From the NCBI RefSeq assembly GCF_050948175.1, contig NC_135200.1:2170001-2234000 (forward strand): a DNA stretch of 64,000 nt, given 5' to 3'. Position numbers and translations under genes: made by a program. The notes under the pieces were generated by a model. The model was given only the letters and a program-made list of their open reading frames with translations, was not told where the DNA came from and did no database searches. Shown piece by piece: positions 52,401 to 63,284 of this stretch (its first letter is position 1; each line of letters begins with the position of its first letter). The stretch is from Xylocopa sonorina (Eukaryota > Arthropoda > Insecta > Hymenoptera > Apidae).

Positions 52401-55400
52401 GAGATATCTCGCGTAGTATTCGCGCGTTCATTTCGTTTCCTTGCCACTAACTGAAGCGAAAACACGAGGCGAAGTAGCAAGCCGGAGATCCAGTTATTCG
52501 CAGGCTGTGTTAAAGATACGCTCCGTAAGCAGAAACATAATCGCAAAGAAGCTAGGTATTACTGTTACAAAAGTTAAGGTCGCTATAAAACACGGCAGGA
52601 TGGCGAAACGTTACGTAACAACGCATTTAGAAACTGGAAACCTGGAGGATTTTCGAAAACATCGTCTTCTCACTATTACTGCTGACCGAGAAAACTATGT
52701 CTACTTTATGTACATAATTTTTTTAACCAGCTTTTTAATTAAAAACTGGTAAGTTATAATAAATTATTATGAATATAAATAAATATAAAGTATCTCTTAT
52801 TTAAATTGTAAATAATGCCAAATAAATACGATTTAAAAATCTAAAATATTTCTGTAGACCTTAAATGAATTAGGCTTTTCTAAAAATATATAAATGCTTC
52901 TTAAGAATTTTTATTTGAATCATACACGAAGTGAATACGTGTGAAGTTTTTTTCTCGAATTCTCTCCAGTGTAAAAAATATTGCGTATAAATGTTTAATT
53001 CATCGCAACTGTTATCCAACTGCACGTGTCGAGATTAGCAAAAAAATAACACTAGCCTCAACGCGTTAACAATATGCAAACCAGCAAAACACTAATAATG
53101 CACAGGCTGTTAAATCTGTCAACATTTTTCTCTCTGCGGTGCAAGCTATGTCTCACTGTCTCGTGTTACCTCTGAATTAGCTTGCTGTATCGTAATAACG
53201 ATCTTGTTAGAGTTCATCTTCTCCGTTTACCATTTATTCAACCCTTCCTAGATTAGTTTCGAATATAGTCACGTAAAGTTTGCAAACGCTTCGCAAGCAT
53301 TCTCATTTCCGTGTTTCTTTCTTTTTCATTCCAGCTCACAACAAGATAAATAATATTATTACAGATGTCTTGGCAAAGAGTCTACCTTGCTGTGGGACTG
53401 TTTGGTGTCCTACTGTTGCTGACGAGCGCGGACAACAGCGTGCACATTCTGTCCAAGTATCAATTGATCACCTCAACCACCCTGAATTGGCTGCCTCGCG
53501 CTTACTACCATCCCTCAAAGGAAATAATCATCGGTGGCTTTGAAACGCAAGAAGTCGAAGGTACGTGGAACTAGAGAGGAAAATGAAATGAAATATCGGT
53601 TTCTTCGCTGGCAAGCGTCGTCGGAAATATTCGGGTAACGGAGTAACCGTCGTAACGTGCGAATATGTAATGAAACTCGTTAATTTTATTTTGAAGTAAC
53701 TTCCAAACCAATCTATTTAAGTAAAGTAATAAGTCTTATACTTTTTTTAGAATTTCCCTAATAAGTTGCTAGCTACTAATTTTTTTCTCCAATTCAGACA
53801 ATCAAAAATATGTATCTCATATCTCATACTGAAAATGTTAGAGCGTCGAGTCACAGATATACCTAGGTTACGTACTTAATTTACATGAATTTTTTTACCG
53901 TAAACTATACTTACTTTCTAATTGGATAATTCAACGGCTTGTAAACCTGCTTATATATACGTGTATATATATATAAAACCTGATACCCTGAGACCTTTCA
54001 CGAATCTACCAGCAACGCGTTATTCGCACCCGGAAGCCCAGGCACAATTCAAGCTCGCGTTAATTTCACGATCCGCTAATTACCACCGAGCATCGCTCGG
54101 TAGCATCTTCAGAGAGACCATGAATAAACTTTTCTCGTACTCTACCTGGCCAGACAGTTTACTTCTCTTAACGATACCGCGATACAATTGCCTTCAGCCA
54201 ACCGACTCTCACTACCTCCATCCACTCCCATCTTTATCATCATAGAGAAACAAAAAATACTCTGTCTGTTAATGATCTAAAAAAAAGGAAGAAAAAAAAA
54301 CAGGTGAAAAAATACGACTTGTTTCCCAGACGACGCGTTCAACAATCAGGCGGAGCAATCCCAGACAAAGAGACCCCTGTACGTGTGCAGGGTGTTGCAC
54401 ACGACCGTCTGGGTGGCTGGTAGCCAGAGGGGCGACGAGCAACGATGCACCGTGACGATTCACGGCAGCGTGCAGTCGTACGATAAATACGAGTTGTTAG
54501 AAAACGTGGACAATGCCGCCCGCGTCAACTGGGAGTACTGGGATAAATACAAGGGTCCGCTATTGGGTGCCGTGGCCACGGAGAAGATGTTCGTCGCCCG
54601 GCATGCTGTTAAGGACAAAAACGTAACGACACCGAGGTACACCCATTATATCGGCACCTTGAATAGCCAAGACATTCAGGGGAGCATCAGCTACGTGAAA
54701 GACGTAAGTAATTGCTCGTACGATTCCACGCTCGATGGGAACTCTCTCCTTTGAGCAAGATGGTTAAGAGGTAGAAGATTGCACGTTTGCATTCTAGTTG
54801 GTTATCACGAGGGGGAGGGATTTAACTGACAGGAAGAAGTAAGAGGAAACGAGGGTGTTCTTTCAACTGTGAGGTTGCGGTTGAGAGGCATTTGAGTTGG
54901 TTTTGCTGTCGGGCCTTGCGTGAAGAGGGTGCGCTACTACTTTCAAGATTTACCATTAATTAATGTGTGGGAGTTATCCGGGGTGTTGGAGGTGGTAATA
55001 GATGTTGGGAGCGCGGTGAAGTTTTAGTTGGGTAGCACTTGTATGAAATGATGATGAATCGAGTGGTTTCGTTTATTGCCTATGTAATTGATTGGATACT
55101 TTTTTCTCTTTTTCGAAGAAAGATGTTTAGTTGGATAGACGTTCATAGAAGAGCAAAAAAAAAAAAACATTGAAAACTCGGAATATAAATATTAGAAATT
55201 ATTTCATATTTTTCTTCAATAGACAGAATTTTTTACAAGATACTATAAAAAAGATAACTTGTGAATACAACTTTTTATGAGAAAAGAAAAAGTTTTAACA
55301 AAATATCTTTTATTTTTTCCGATTAGGACGGCACCGAAGGAACCGCAAAAGAAGGCGACGTTCTTGTTGAGACGGAGCCGATCTACTATGATCTGACAAG

Positions 55401-58400
55401 GGTTAAATTGAATTGGCCTAAAAAGCATGTGATTAAACGTACACCCGTTGTGCTTGGCGACGCAACGATCGCCAATAATGGACCGGAAGCTGCAAACATG
55501 GCGGAAGCTTTCGGATATTCGTACAACTATTCCATGTACTGGGGTCAAGGCCATGCTATTCTGAAAGGCCTAAATACATCAATTACATTGACGAATGGTA
55601 CAGTTTTGCCGCAAATAATGTGGGGCACCAAAGAATCTCTAAATCGTACTGATGTATACAAGTAAGTGTCAACCGTACAAATTTTTTCAGTACATTATAT
55701 GCGAGTGACAAGAAATTTATCTTATAACTGTAATCTCATTCATATTGTCAAATTATCTATAAATATCAAAAAGTCAGAACTCTTGATGTAATACCAGGGG
55801 TAATATTACTCGCTACTAATTTCACTCGATTTCATGTAGAATGTATTAAACTGAAGTTATTTTAAATTATCGATCAAAACGTAATAATTGTGTATTCAAA
55901 ACAGAGTGGAAGTGTTCCTCGAACCCGGCACAGCGATAAACGTAACTCTAAAAGCGAATTACACTAATATGGAGGTACCCTATACAGGAACATTAATCTC
56001 CCATTATGAAGACGGAGAGACGAAATCCCGCGTGATAAGCGGTATACGCACGGAAGAAACCATGTTCGATGTAAAACCCGAATTTGGACCTATTTATTTC
56101 CTCAGTAATTACAGTCTAGTTCCTACAACCACCGTGGCATCCACCACGGAGCCGAGCACCACTCCAATTCCGCAAAACGTGAGCAAGGACAGTCACCATC
56201 GGAAAGAGATGACAGAAAACGAGGAACACGATGAGAACATGATCATACCGCCAACGAAATCGGATATGTCCAATATACAGAGTGATGACGGAGGGCCGTT
56301 ATCGTTGAAGAACAAAGTAGAGGTGACATACTCTGGAGCGTCTTTACTCAGATTAAATGGGCTGCTTATCATTTCGTTAACGACGATCGTTCATAGAATT
56401 ACGTGAAAACCATGACTCCAAATGATCCTAATTCCTAAGTTGCAATAGTAATATATTCGTAGAGAAAAACAGTGTCCAGAAATTACCAAAAAAAAAACAA
56501 AAAAATAAAAAAAAAAGATAAAAATCATAGAACACATTCGATCACAATAATAGCGAGTATGGCGCGCGAAATAAAAAGCTCCTTAATTAAATCGCTGATC
56601 GTCATACCGCGGTGTCAGCGCTGACATAATGCTTGCCTTTTCGAAGATGAAGAAAAAAAGAACTTGATATTATAAATATATATATATATATATATACATA
56701 AAAATATATATATACACATTTAGGATAGCGAAGAAGAAAAAGAAAGAGAATACATTAACGATGAGCTAGCCTCATGACGAATGTTAAGTACAAGCGATCG
56801 CCAGCTAAAGTGCGGATATGTTAACAGCCGCGGATCGTTGACATTTACCTCTATATTGTTGAATAACTGATGAATGTAAACTACGACATTCCGTCTTTAA
56901 ACTAATCCCGCTGTGAATCAATTTTCCAGCTAAACTATTTTATGCCTTCGCAAAGTGTACGTTCTAGGATCTTCTCTAGAAAAACTTTGAAAAAAAAAAA
57001 GCTTTGGATGGAGAAATAGAAATGAAAAGGAAAGGATATGATACCCTTCTTTGAGAGTCGTGTTCAAAGAGAGTTTAGAATTATACCGCAGGTAATTATC
57101 TCGGGCAACTATATAAATATTATGTATAGCTTCTATTACGGAGAAATGTCGAGGAATAGATGAATGGAAATTGAAAGAGAAAAAAAGAGAAAGAGAGAAA
57201 AAAGATAAGATGGGACAAAGATGCGCGAGTTAATTCAGCTACGATATATATTTTTGAGATTGCAAGTATAATTTTAGAGAATTGTAAGATTTATAAAGGT
57301 GTAGTGAGTAAGAATTAGGTAGAGTACAGGTGGATGGGTACGTGTATTTTTCCAACGCTATTTTAGTATCATTTAACCGAACTGAGATGTAAAGCTTTGA
57401 AAGATCCTTAAATAAAATGAAATAGTAGAATTTGCTACGTAATGGTAATAAAAGTGCACGCTATTTGAGGATGAATAATGTATGTGTAAATTTCCAAATA
57501 ATATTAAAGAGTTAGAAAAGTTTTCAAACAGTTAATCATTTCTAATTACTTAAGGTACATTCTTTTTCCTCTTTAATCCAGTAAAAGGACTACAAGATAC
57601 TTTGTGTACCCATCTGTCTCATGTAAAGTGATAGGGCTTGCAGATTCCTAGAAAATAATTAATGAAAATTGTAATGGGAAAATGTTTTAATTTGTATAGA
57701 TACGTTAGGAAGTTTGTAAAGTACGTTTGTTTGATAAGCAAAAGAGAAATATGGACTTATTTACTAATTACGTTTAATGTAAACGGATTTATGTTGAAGA
57801 TTTGAGGAGAAAAGAAAGTGGTATTGTCGTATGTTTGTTGCGTTCTTTTGATAATATTTTCTTGATACGTTTGTATGTATATAAAGTAATTTCTCTATAC
57901 TCTTATTAGGTGTAATTGTTATAAACTTATTTAATCATTTATAGTTTTTAACAATGATAAGTAACGTCGTACGAATTACCCATATTTTATTATATTCTAG
58001 CATCTCTATGGAAATAAAATAGCGCGGAAATATCATTTCGAGCACGAATAAAAGAAATGTCCATAGGTTTCTAACAACATATAACAAAGTAAGCCTAATC
58101 ACATTATTGTGATATTCAGTGAAAATTTTACATAGATATATAAAAATGGGATCTGTGACGTGTTCTGTTAAATAATTTGTTAATTATCGTAGAAAGCAAT
58201 AATTTGTTGCGAGATTGGGATATGTGAGTTTTAGAATGTTGCGTGTTTAAATGAAGCAGAAAAGGAATAAAATAGGTAGGAGATAAATGCAAGATAATGA
58301 TGTTTAATACTGTGAGCAATATTTTCTCATTGTGAATAAAGTAATGCAATGGATGTGGCCCAAAGTAACTGAATAGTACATTTTCGGGACAAATTAACGA

Positions 58401-59770
58401 AAGACACGAAAAAGGTAATAGGATATATCTCTATAGTTGGAAGAAAAAAATTACTGCTTATTTTTTGGTTGCTTCTTCATATTTCTGTATGCCTCTGAGA
58501 AAATGTTAATAAAAATCCCGATGTAAAAGAAGATGCGTTTAAAAATACCCAGGATTATCCTTTGTTTTTATGAATATGTGTATTACACAGAAGATATACT
58601 GTATTACACAGAATCAATATGCTGTATATTATCATGTAAATACAAATGCTATATGTACAAATGCTATCTTTGTATACGTGAAAATGTATGCATTCCCAAA
58701 TAATTTATAAACTTCCTACAATATTCTTTTTCTTTCATAATATTATTATTTGATTGTACACCTGCACCTATCCCCTATATATGAAATAAATAATCTTGTA
58801 TAAAATTAAGAAGTTGACCAAGACTCTACTTTTTATGTTATTTTGCTTGGAAGTTTAATAGAAATATTTCGCAACAAATTCATAATACTGTTTTCAAATT
58901 TCCATTGCAAGGACACTATTAAAATACTCTGAAATATCTTATAAATATTATACAAAATACTGTAGATATAAAGAACAGAAGTACACACATTTTAAAACTG
59001 TTTTGAAAAATATAAAAGATCTAAATGAAAATGACTTACCAAGAACTCCATATTGTTGTGGAGTAAGTAGTACATCACCATCTGGACCTCCTGGAACAGA
59101 AGATATAAGTGATGCTCGATCACTTATATGACTTCTACTGCTGGCTTCACTTTTTCTTGCCCATGATGCTTGCGATAATGCATCTATACATACAAAATTT
59201 GCATTTAATACAAGAATTTATATTAAATATTTCTTTTACAATTTATGCTAACCATGTTTCTTCTGACATTTGATTATAAAATCATAGTTTACACGGAGAA
59301 ATTACCGAAATTAGAACTTTTTGCAGCTATGTATCTTTGTTTTAATTCTCTTAGAGGTCTTCTCGAAGAAGGAAGAGGATGTCTTCTGCGTCTTTTTAAA
59401 AACTGCGCCAATCCTCCTAATAGTAATGATCCTCCGGTAAGGCAAATAATAAAAATCTATGGAGAAATGCACAAAATATTAAAACATTTCTAATTATGGT
59501 AGTATATAAAATAATATCACAAAAAAGATACATAAGAATGTATTTCAGACCAGTGAGAGGGATAAAGTAATTCGAAAAATATGATGTACTACTTTTTAAA
59601 TATTATGTAATATCTTAATTGCCGAATTGTGAACGTGTAAATATATATTTATTCTAACCTCAAAGAGGAATACTTGCTTTTTGTGTTCTAGATAAATTTA
59701 TCGACGGCAGTGAAATTATATATCGTTTATATAATGCACCTAAAAACTGCTGCGCGTTAAAAATGGACAT
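34414..59770 (-). CDS. Miga: Mitoguardin (Miga), spans 25 kb with a 22.5-kb intron
   Basis: Outer mitochondrial membrane protein that promotes fusion and ER/lipid-droplet contacts. Exon 1 (59770-59659) begins MSIFNAQQFLG and holds RYIISLPSINLSRTQK, comparable to human MIGA1 WYYSLSQIKFSPVAKK. Exon 2 (59456-59306): a hydrophobic segment (IFIICLTGGSLLLGGLAQFL) then KRRRR. Exon 3 (59183-59040) ends LLTPQQYGVLG and joins in phase to LEALEKALYCWEDAL in exon 4 (36521-36334). Downstream exons carry HHEDNGIPCRRLHTELVKC, YLAKVYCLRQAYMKLF, SGRGVKCMNFYDVLIDFILL, FEEVEKPPSSIKAILQNRWI, and at the end PVLVWGFLGPEGSLHSTCHY and FFKVRYTDVDNLAEDIL. SFESARD (35603-35583) aligns with the FFAT-like SFFSATE of MIGA2. 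Exon 1 needs one A removed from the A5 run at 59682-59678 to join exon 2 in frame. Confidence 0.92.
37481..37562 (+). other. Candidate exon of unknown transcript
   Basis: An 82-base block preceded by TGCATGTTTTCAG and followed by GTAAGT, both near-ideal splice sites, with richer base composition than its surroundings. It is open in two frames, but no family is recognised. It lies about 1.5 kb upstream of the unzipped 5' exon on the same strand, so it may be an alternative upstream leader exon of unzipped or part of a non-coding RNA. Confidence 0.35.
39195..39240 (+). promoter_or_regulatory. Candidate core promoter of unzipped (Inr plus DPE-like)
   Basis: TCAGTT at 39199-39204 matches the arthropod initiator, with A+1 at 39201. 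GGGTGT at +28 to +33 (39228-39233) matches the DPE consensus RGWYVT in 5 of 6 positions. It lies in a GC-rich island (about 38930-39420) within AT-rich DNA. Confidence 0.35.
39201..39444 (+). other. Probable 5' non-coding exon of unzipped
   Basis: GC-rich stretch ending AATA|GTAAGTAC at 39444/39445, a strong donor. No long coding frame continues across it on the plus strand; only a two-codon upstream frame (ATG CAA TAG) lies at its end. The coding exon at 53365 begins exactly at the ATG after an acceptor, so a 5' exon must exist upstream on this strand, and this is the best candidate. Confidence 0.5.
45208..45221 (+). promoter_or_regulatory. RFX X-box-like palindrome
   Basis: GTTATCATGGTAAC, a near-perfect inverted repeat fitting the RFX X-box pattern GTNRCC-N0-3-RGYAAC with a single deviation in the left half-site. 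It lies in one of the complex stretches of the unzipped 5' intron. Confidence 0.3.
49380..49430. repeat. (TA)n microsatellite
   Basis: About 25 uninterrupted TA units next to the foldback repeat at 49436-49618. Confidence 0.95.
49436..49618. repeat. Interleaved inverted (foldback) repeat
   Basis: Arm A (49436-49482) is repeated as its reverse complement at 49551-49597 over 47 bases with one mismatch. A second 20-base arm B (49511-49530, AAAGTACTAGTAATATATTT) recurs inverted at 49599-49618 with no mismatch. The order A-B-A'-B' makes the two hairpins mutually exclusive. Possibly a small MITE-like element or a rearranged one; no target duplication was identified. Confidence 0.9.
53365..56406 (+). 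CDS. uzip: Protein unzipped: DM9-like plus aerolysin/natterin-like modules, GPI-anchored
   Basis: Neural cell-adhesion protein in Drosophila. Four coding exons (53365-53560, 54330-54703, 55327-55661, 55905-56406) give 468 residues. Signal peptide: MSWQRVYLAVGLFGVLLLLT then SADNS. Residues about 30-125 are DM9-like: YYHPSKEIIIGGFETQ, RPLYVCRVLHTTVWVAG, RCTVTIHGSV, YDKYELL. Residues about 190-375 carry an aerolysin/natterin-like beta module: long alternating strands, YWGQGHAILKGLNTSITLTN, KVEVFLEPGTAINVTLKANY, VPYTGTLISHYEDGETKSRV. A Thr/Ser/Pro stalk (TTTVASTTEPSTTP), a charged linker and a C-terminal hydrophobic tail (SLLRLNGLLIISLTTIV) preceded by SGAS suggest a GPI anchor. At least five N-x-S/T sites. 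The ATG is the first base of its exon, right after ATTACAG. No evidence that it forms pores. Confidence 0.88.
56407..59039 (+). other. Unzipped 3' UTR and remaining Miga intron
   Basis: No coding region seen. AT-rich sequence with several AATAAA signals on the plus strand, the last strong one near 58785, so the unzipped 3' UTR may be long. The minus-strand Miga exon starts right after. Confidence 0.5.
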
Positions 59771-60354
59771 TGCAGATGAATTTCTTGTAAATAATACAAA
59801 AGGAGGTTCGCGCACGATTTGAACCGAAGAACCAACATTAATTTCGGAAGGAACACTGCATTGGAAAACATTCGTTTGTGCAGTAAATATTCAAAGTATA
59901 GCCTATTACTATGTTCATATAAGACGAGCAATAGCATGAGTTGAAGTCCGCCCGTATATTTATCGAACGTTCCATTATAAACATAAGTTAGTAGCGTCGA
60001 TGAAAATGTAGCAACAAATGTAGCAATACTTATGATCGTTGTGAGATATTTAAAATTTTGTAAAAATATTGTAATTTTGTGTTACTATACAAATTTATAT
60101 AATTGAAACGTAATATATAGATAACTCAATCTGTTATGTAACACCTACCTACGTATTTTCTAAAAGAATCAAATTACTGAAATACGAATATTCAAATGAT
60201 CCTCTCTTTATTATCATATAAAAATATTTTATTGTAGTAACAATTGCATGAAACATATAATGTATGCACTATACTCTTTTATTATTTGAATGTTGTCACA
60301 CTTTCTCAGTTCTTATAATGCAAGTTAAAAACGTACCATATAAAAATAAACTTT
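59771..60354. other. Miga 5' flank and SMARCAL1 3' flank
   Basis: Both neighbours are on the minus strand in tandem. The 585 bases should contain the Miga promoter and 5' UTR and the 3' UTR of SMARCAL1. The Miga frame stays open for some 30 codons upstream of the chosen ATG, without another ATG in that stretch. Confidence 0.45.
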
Positions 60355-63284
60355 TCATTCCATATCATTCCAATCGCAAAAATCAAAGCTATCATTGTCG
60401 AGTTCAAGTAATTCCTTGTACTCTTCTGTTGTAGGAGATTGACTTCCTAGTAAACTATCTTTTGTTTTATTTTCATTCAATTGTATTACATTTTCATCAG
60501 TCTCATGTTTATACTTTTCATTAAAGAACTCTAGTTGTTTTTGTTTTGAACTTGGTATATTCCTCGTAACGTCAATATCCTTTAAGGAAAAGTCTTGATC
60601 CAGTCCAACTTCATTTAATACGTTCATTTTTCTTTGAATTAAAGGCCATAAATAATCATCTGCCGTTTGTTTTGCAACTAAATATCGAATGGTGACATTG
60701 TCATTTTGACCGATTCTATGTACTCTGTCTTCTGCTTGACAAAGTATCTATAATAAAATATATGATTTACGAAATGATCTAATTGTAAATAATTCAATGA
60801 AAGTATGATATTAATGATAAATACTCCAGGATTCCAAAACAGTTCCGCAAATAGTACGAGTTGCGCGGCGGTTAGCGTAATTCCTGCGTTTGCTGATGCA
60901 ATTGATAATACTGCTGCTATATAAGAGTCACATTCTTGAAACTTATCGACTAGATATTTTCTACGTTCAGGATTTGTTTTGCCATCAATTCTAATATATC
61001 TAAAATAAATAAATTATATGTAAGTAAAAATCTTCACTTGAAATCGTAATACTATATATGAATAACATGGTCACTTTATATCCATGGATTCTGCAACATC
61101 ACAAATGGCTTCCAGAACATTATGATGGTGAGCAAATATAACACATTTCTGTTTATTTTTGAACAGCTTAGAAACATAATCGCTAAAACATTATTGTTAT
61201 AATTATACATATTTATTACTTGTTTAAATAATTATTAAATAATAGTCATTTACCATATAGCCTTTTGTTTAGCAATACCGGATTCATGATAATACTGTAA
61301 AAGAGCAGTATGTCTTTCTATACCAGTTAAAACTTTTCGTTCCAATTGTTTGGATATTTTTATTATGTCTTTGGTTCCAACTGCTATTAAATCTGGATCT
61401 AATATAACAACTTCCCTAAAATGTTTTAAATAAAGTAAATATTCATATTTGTTCATATTAAAGGGAACTAATCTAAATAAATTTGTTCTTCACCTTTTTT
61501 TTGATGGTAATTGATTTAAAACATCATTTTTTAATCTTCGAATTACACAAGTCCGTTTTAATAATAACTGTAATTCTTGCATATTCGACGATCCTGAGAA
61601 GTTCCATCCGTATGAAGTTTTTTCTCCTGCACAGTATCGAATTCCATATTCCTGGTATCTATATAGAAACGACTTTCTTACTTATTTATACATTACACTT
61701 AACGGTTTCATTTACATTACCCTATAAAATTTGGCATTATAAGATTTATCTGGGAGTATAGTTCTATAGGTCTTGATAATGCAGGTGTTCCAGAAAGCAA
61801 AATAATATGTTGTGCTTGCGAAACTATGCATTGCGCAGCCTTGAATCTTGCAGTTTTAACACTTTTTAAAGCGTGAGATTCGTCCTATATATAAATTTGC
61901 TTATCTTAATAATATATTCATCAACATTTGAGCTACAATTGCTTTAAACATACCAGAATCACAAAACCGAACCGTTGGCGTTCAAAAACGTTCGTGGCTC
62001 GCACTAAGAGATCATAAGTTGTAATAACGATTTTATTGTTATCAATAAGATCTTTTGTACTCGTAAAGTGATGAACGTGATGTGCAGGCACAGATGGCAA
62101 AAACATATATATTGCATCTGCCCATTGATACCTAAGTCAGAAAATTATTCTTACGATTTACGTGGTCATAATAAAATGTATTTATTGACTATAAAGTATT
62201 TTTCACTGTTCAACCTGACTGAGGATGGTACAACAATAAGAAGAGGCCAACTATCCTTGAAGTAATATGCAATGCCCAATGCTTGAATGGTTTTTCCCAA
62301 ACCCATATCATCGGCGATCATACAACGCCCTTTTTTAGATATCGCATAGCTAAAAACAGTAATTTATTACCATATTGTTTTGTAAATTCTAAAAGATGAA
62401 TAAATCATGTACTTTCTATGTATATATACCATATTCCTTCTCGTTGAAAAGGCAGTAGACTCTCTAATAATTGGGGATCAATGTTGGATAAATCCATACT
62501 TTCACCATCTTTTGGTATATCATTTTTCCGAAATATCTAAGAAATATTTCAAACATGCAGATCCATTTAATAATTCTATCTAAATTATGTTTAAAAGTAA
62601 TACCTGAAGAACTGATTTTGGTAATCCTGTAATTTGCAGGTCAGATTTAAAATTTATAATTTTCTCCATTACATTTTCATAGTCCTTTAAAAGAAAGTTC
62701 CAACTTTTTGTTTTCATGTCTGAAATATAAATATATCTATATGTACGATAAATTAAATTTTATTCAATATTTCTAATTAGTAAAGTAGTAGCAATATTGT
62801 ATTAAATACTTATACATTTTTTATATGCATTACCATATGATCTGCTTGGAATTGTTTTTAATGTTTCAATAAGTGGAGTGAAGTATTGTGAAATTTCTAA
62901 TGCGAATCTATTATCAGTTATCATGTAACAATTTCCTGTAATATTAGATTGTTTGTTTCCAAAAAAATTCTGTGTTGAAATGGGATTAAAACGTCCTATT
63001 TGTTTTTGGAATTTTCCATTATTCCTAGATAAATCATTTTTAAATTTTGTTTTAAGGTCATATTTTAATGGACCATGACCGAAAGGTTTATTGGCACTAA
63101 GCGATTGATTCTGTTTAACCACAACATTTGTAGCATTGGAAGAAATATTATTTCCTGCAGAATTCAATGAATTGTTTCGTATAGTATTTGTACAACCAGA
63201 TAGGTTGTTTTGTATTTGGGACTGTTTTTTACGTTGCAAGGCTAATAAACGCTTCTTTTCTATCTCCTCCAGAGAATAATTCAT
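60355..63284 (-). CDS. SMARCAL1: SMARCAL1-like annealing helicase
   Basis: SNF2-family, ATP-dependent DNA-annealing enzyme acting at stalled replication forks, recruited by RPA. The N-terminus LEEIEKKRLLALQRKK resembles the RPA32-binding helix of human SMARCAL1. After an Asn/Ser-rich linker one HARP domain is seen (CYMITDNRFALEISQYF, LIETLKTIPSRSYG). The SNF2 core has Walker A in MIADDMGLGKTIQALGIAYY, motif II as DESH, motif III as HIILLSGTPALSRPIELYSQ, and near the C-terminus HRIGQNDNVTIRYLVAKQ (motif VI). An acidic tail ends DSFDFCDWNDME. Human SMARCAL1 has two HARP repeats; only one is visible here. Start ATG at 63284, stop at 60357-60355; several short introns. Confidence 0.95.

Larger units (their letters stand above)
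39445..53364 (+). other. 13.9-kb 5' intron of unzipped
   Basis: No coding gene is supported. It alternates AT-rich DNA with complex, less AT-rich stretches (for example 41340-41650, 41870-42420, 44940-45660, 46000-46350, 47800-48310, 48700-49250) that look more like conserved regulatory DNA than repeats. It also holds a TA microsatellite and a foldback repeat at 49380-49618. Short open frames at 50511-50873 and 51647-51940 show no known motif. Confidence 0.5.
36522..59039 (-). other. Giant Miga intron hosting the unzipped gene
   Basis: The minus-strand donor follows CTTG at 59040 (GTAAGT) and the acceptor TGCAG precedes G at 36521; the split Gly codon (G|GA) is restored. The 22,518-base intron contains the whole unzipped transcript on the plus strand. 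The part left of the unzipped 5' exon (36522 to about 39000) holds one candidate plus-strand exon at 37481-37562 and otherwise AT-rich sequence. Confidence 0.85.

Noticed and set aside
52441..52752. Frame with a helix-turn-helix-like stretch (IIAKKLGITVTKVKVAI)
   Set aside because: Single short resemblance only, no ATG-based gene model and no transposase motifs around it.
59245..59493. Plus-strand 82-codon frame
   Set aside because: Antisense shadow of Miga exon 2, which encodes the membrane segment and KRRRR.
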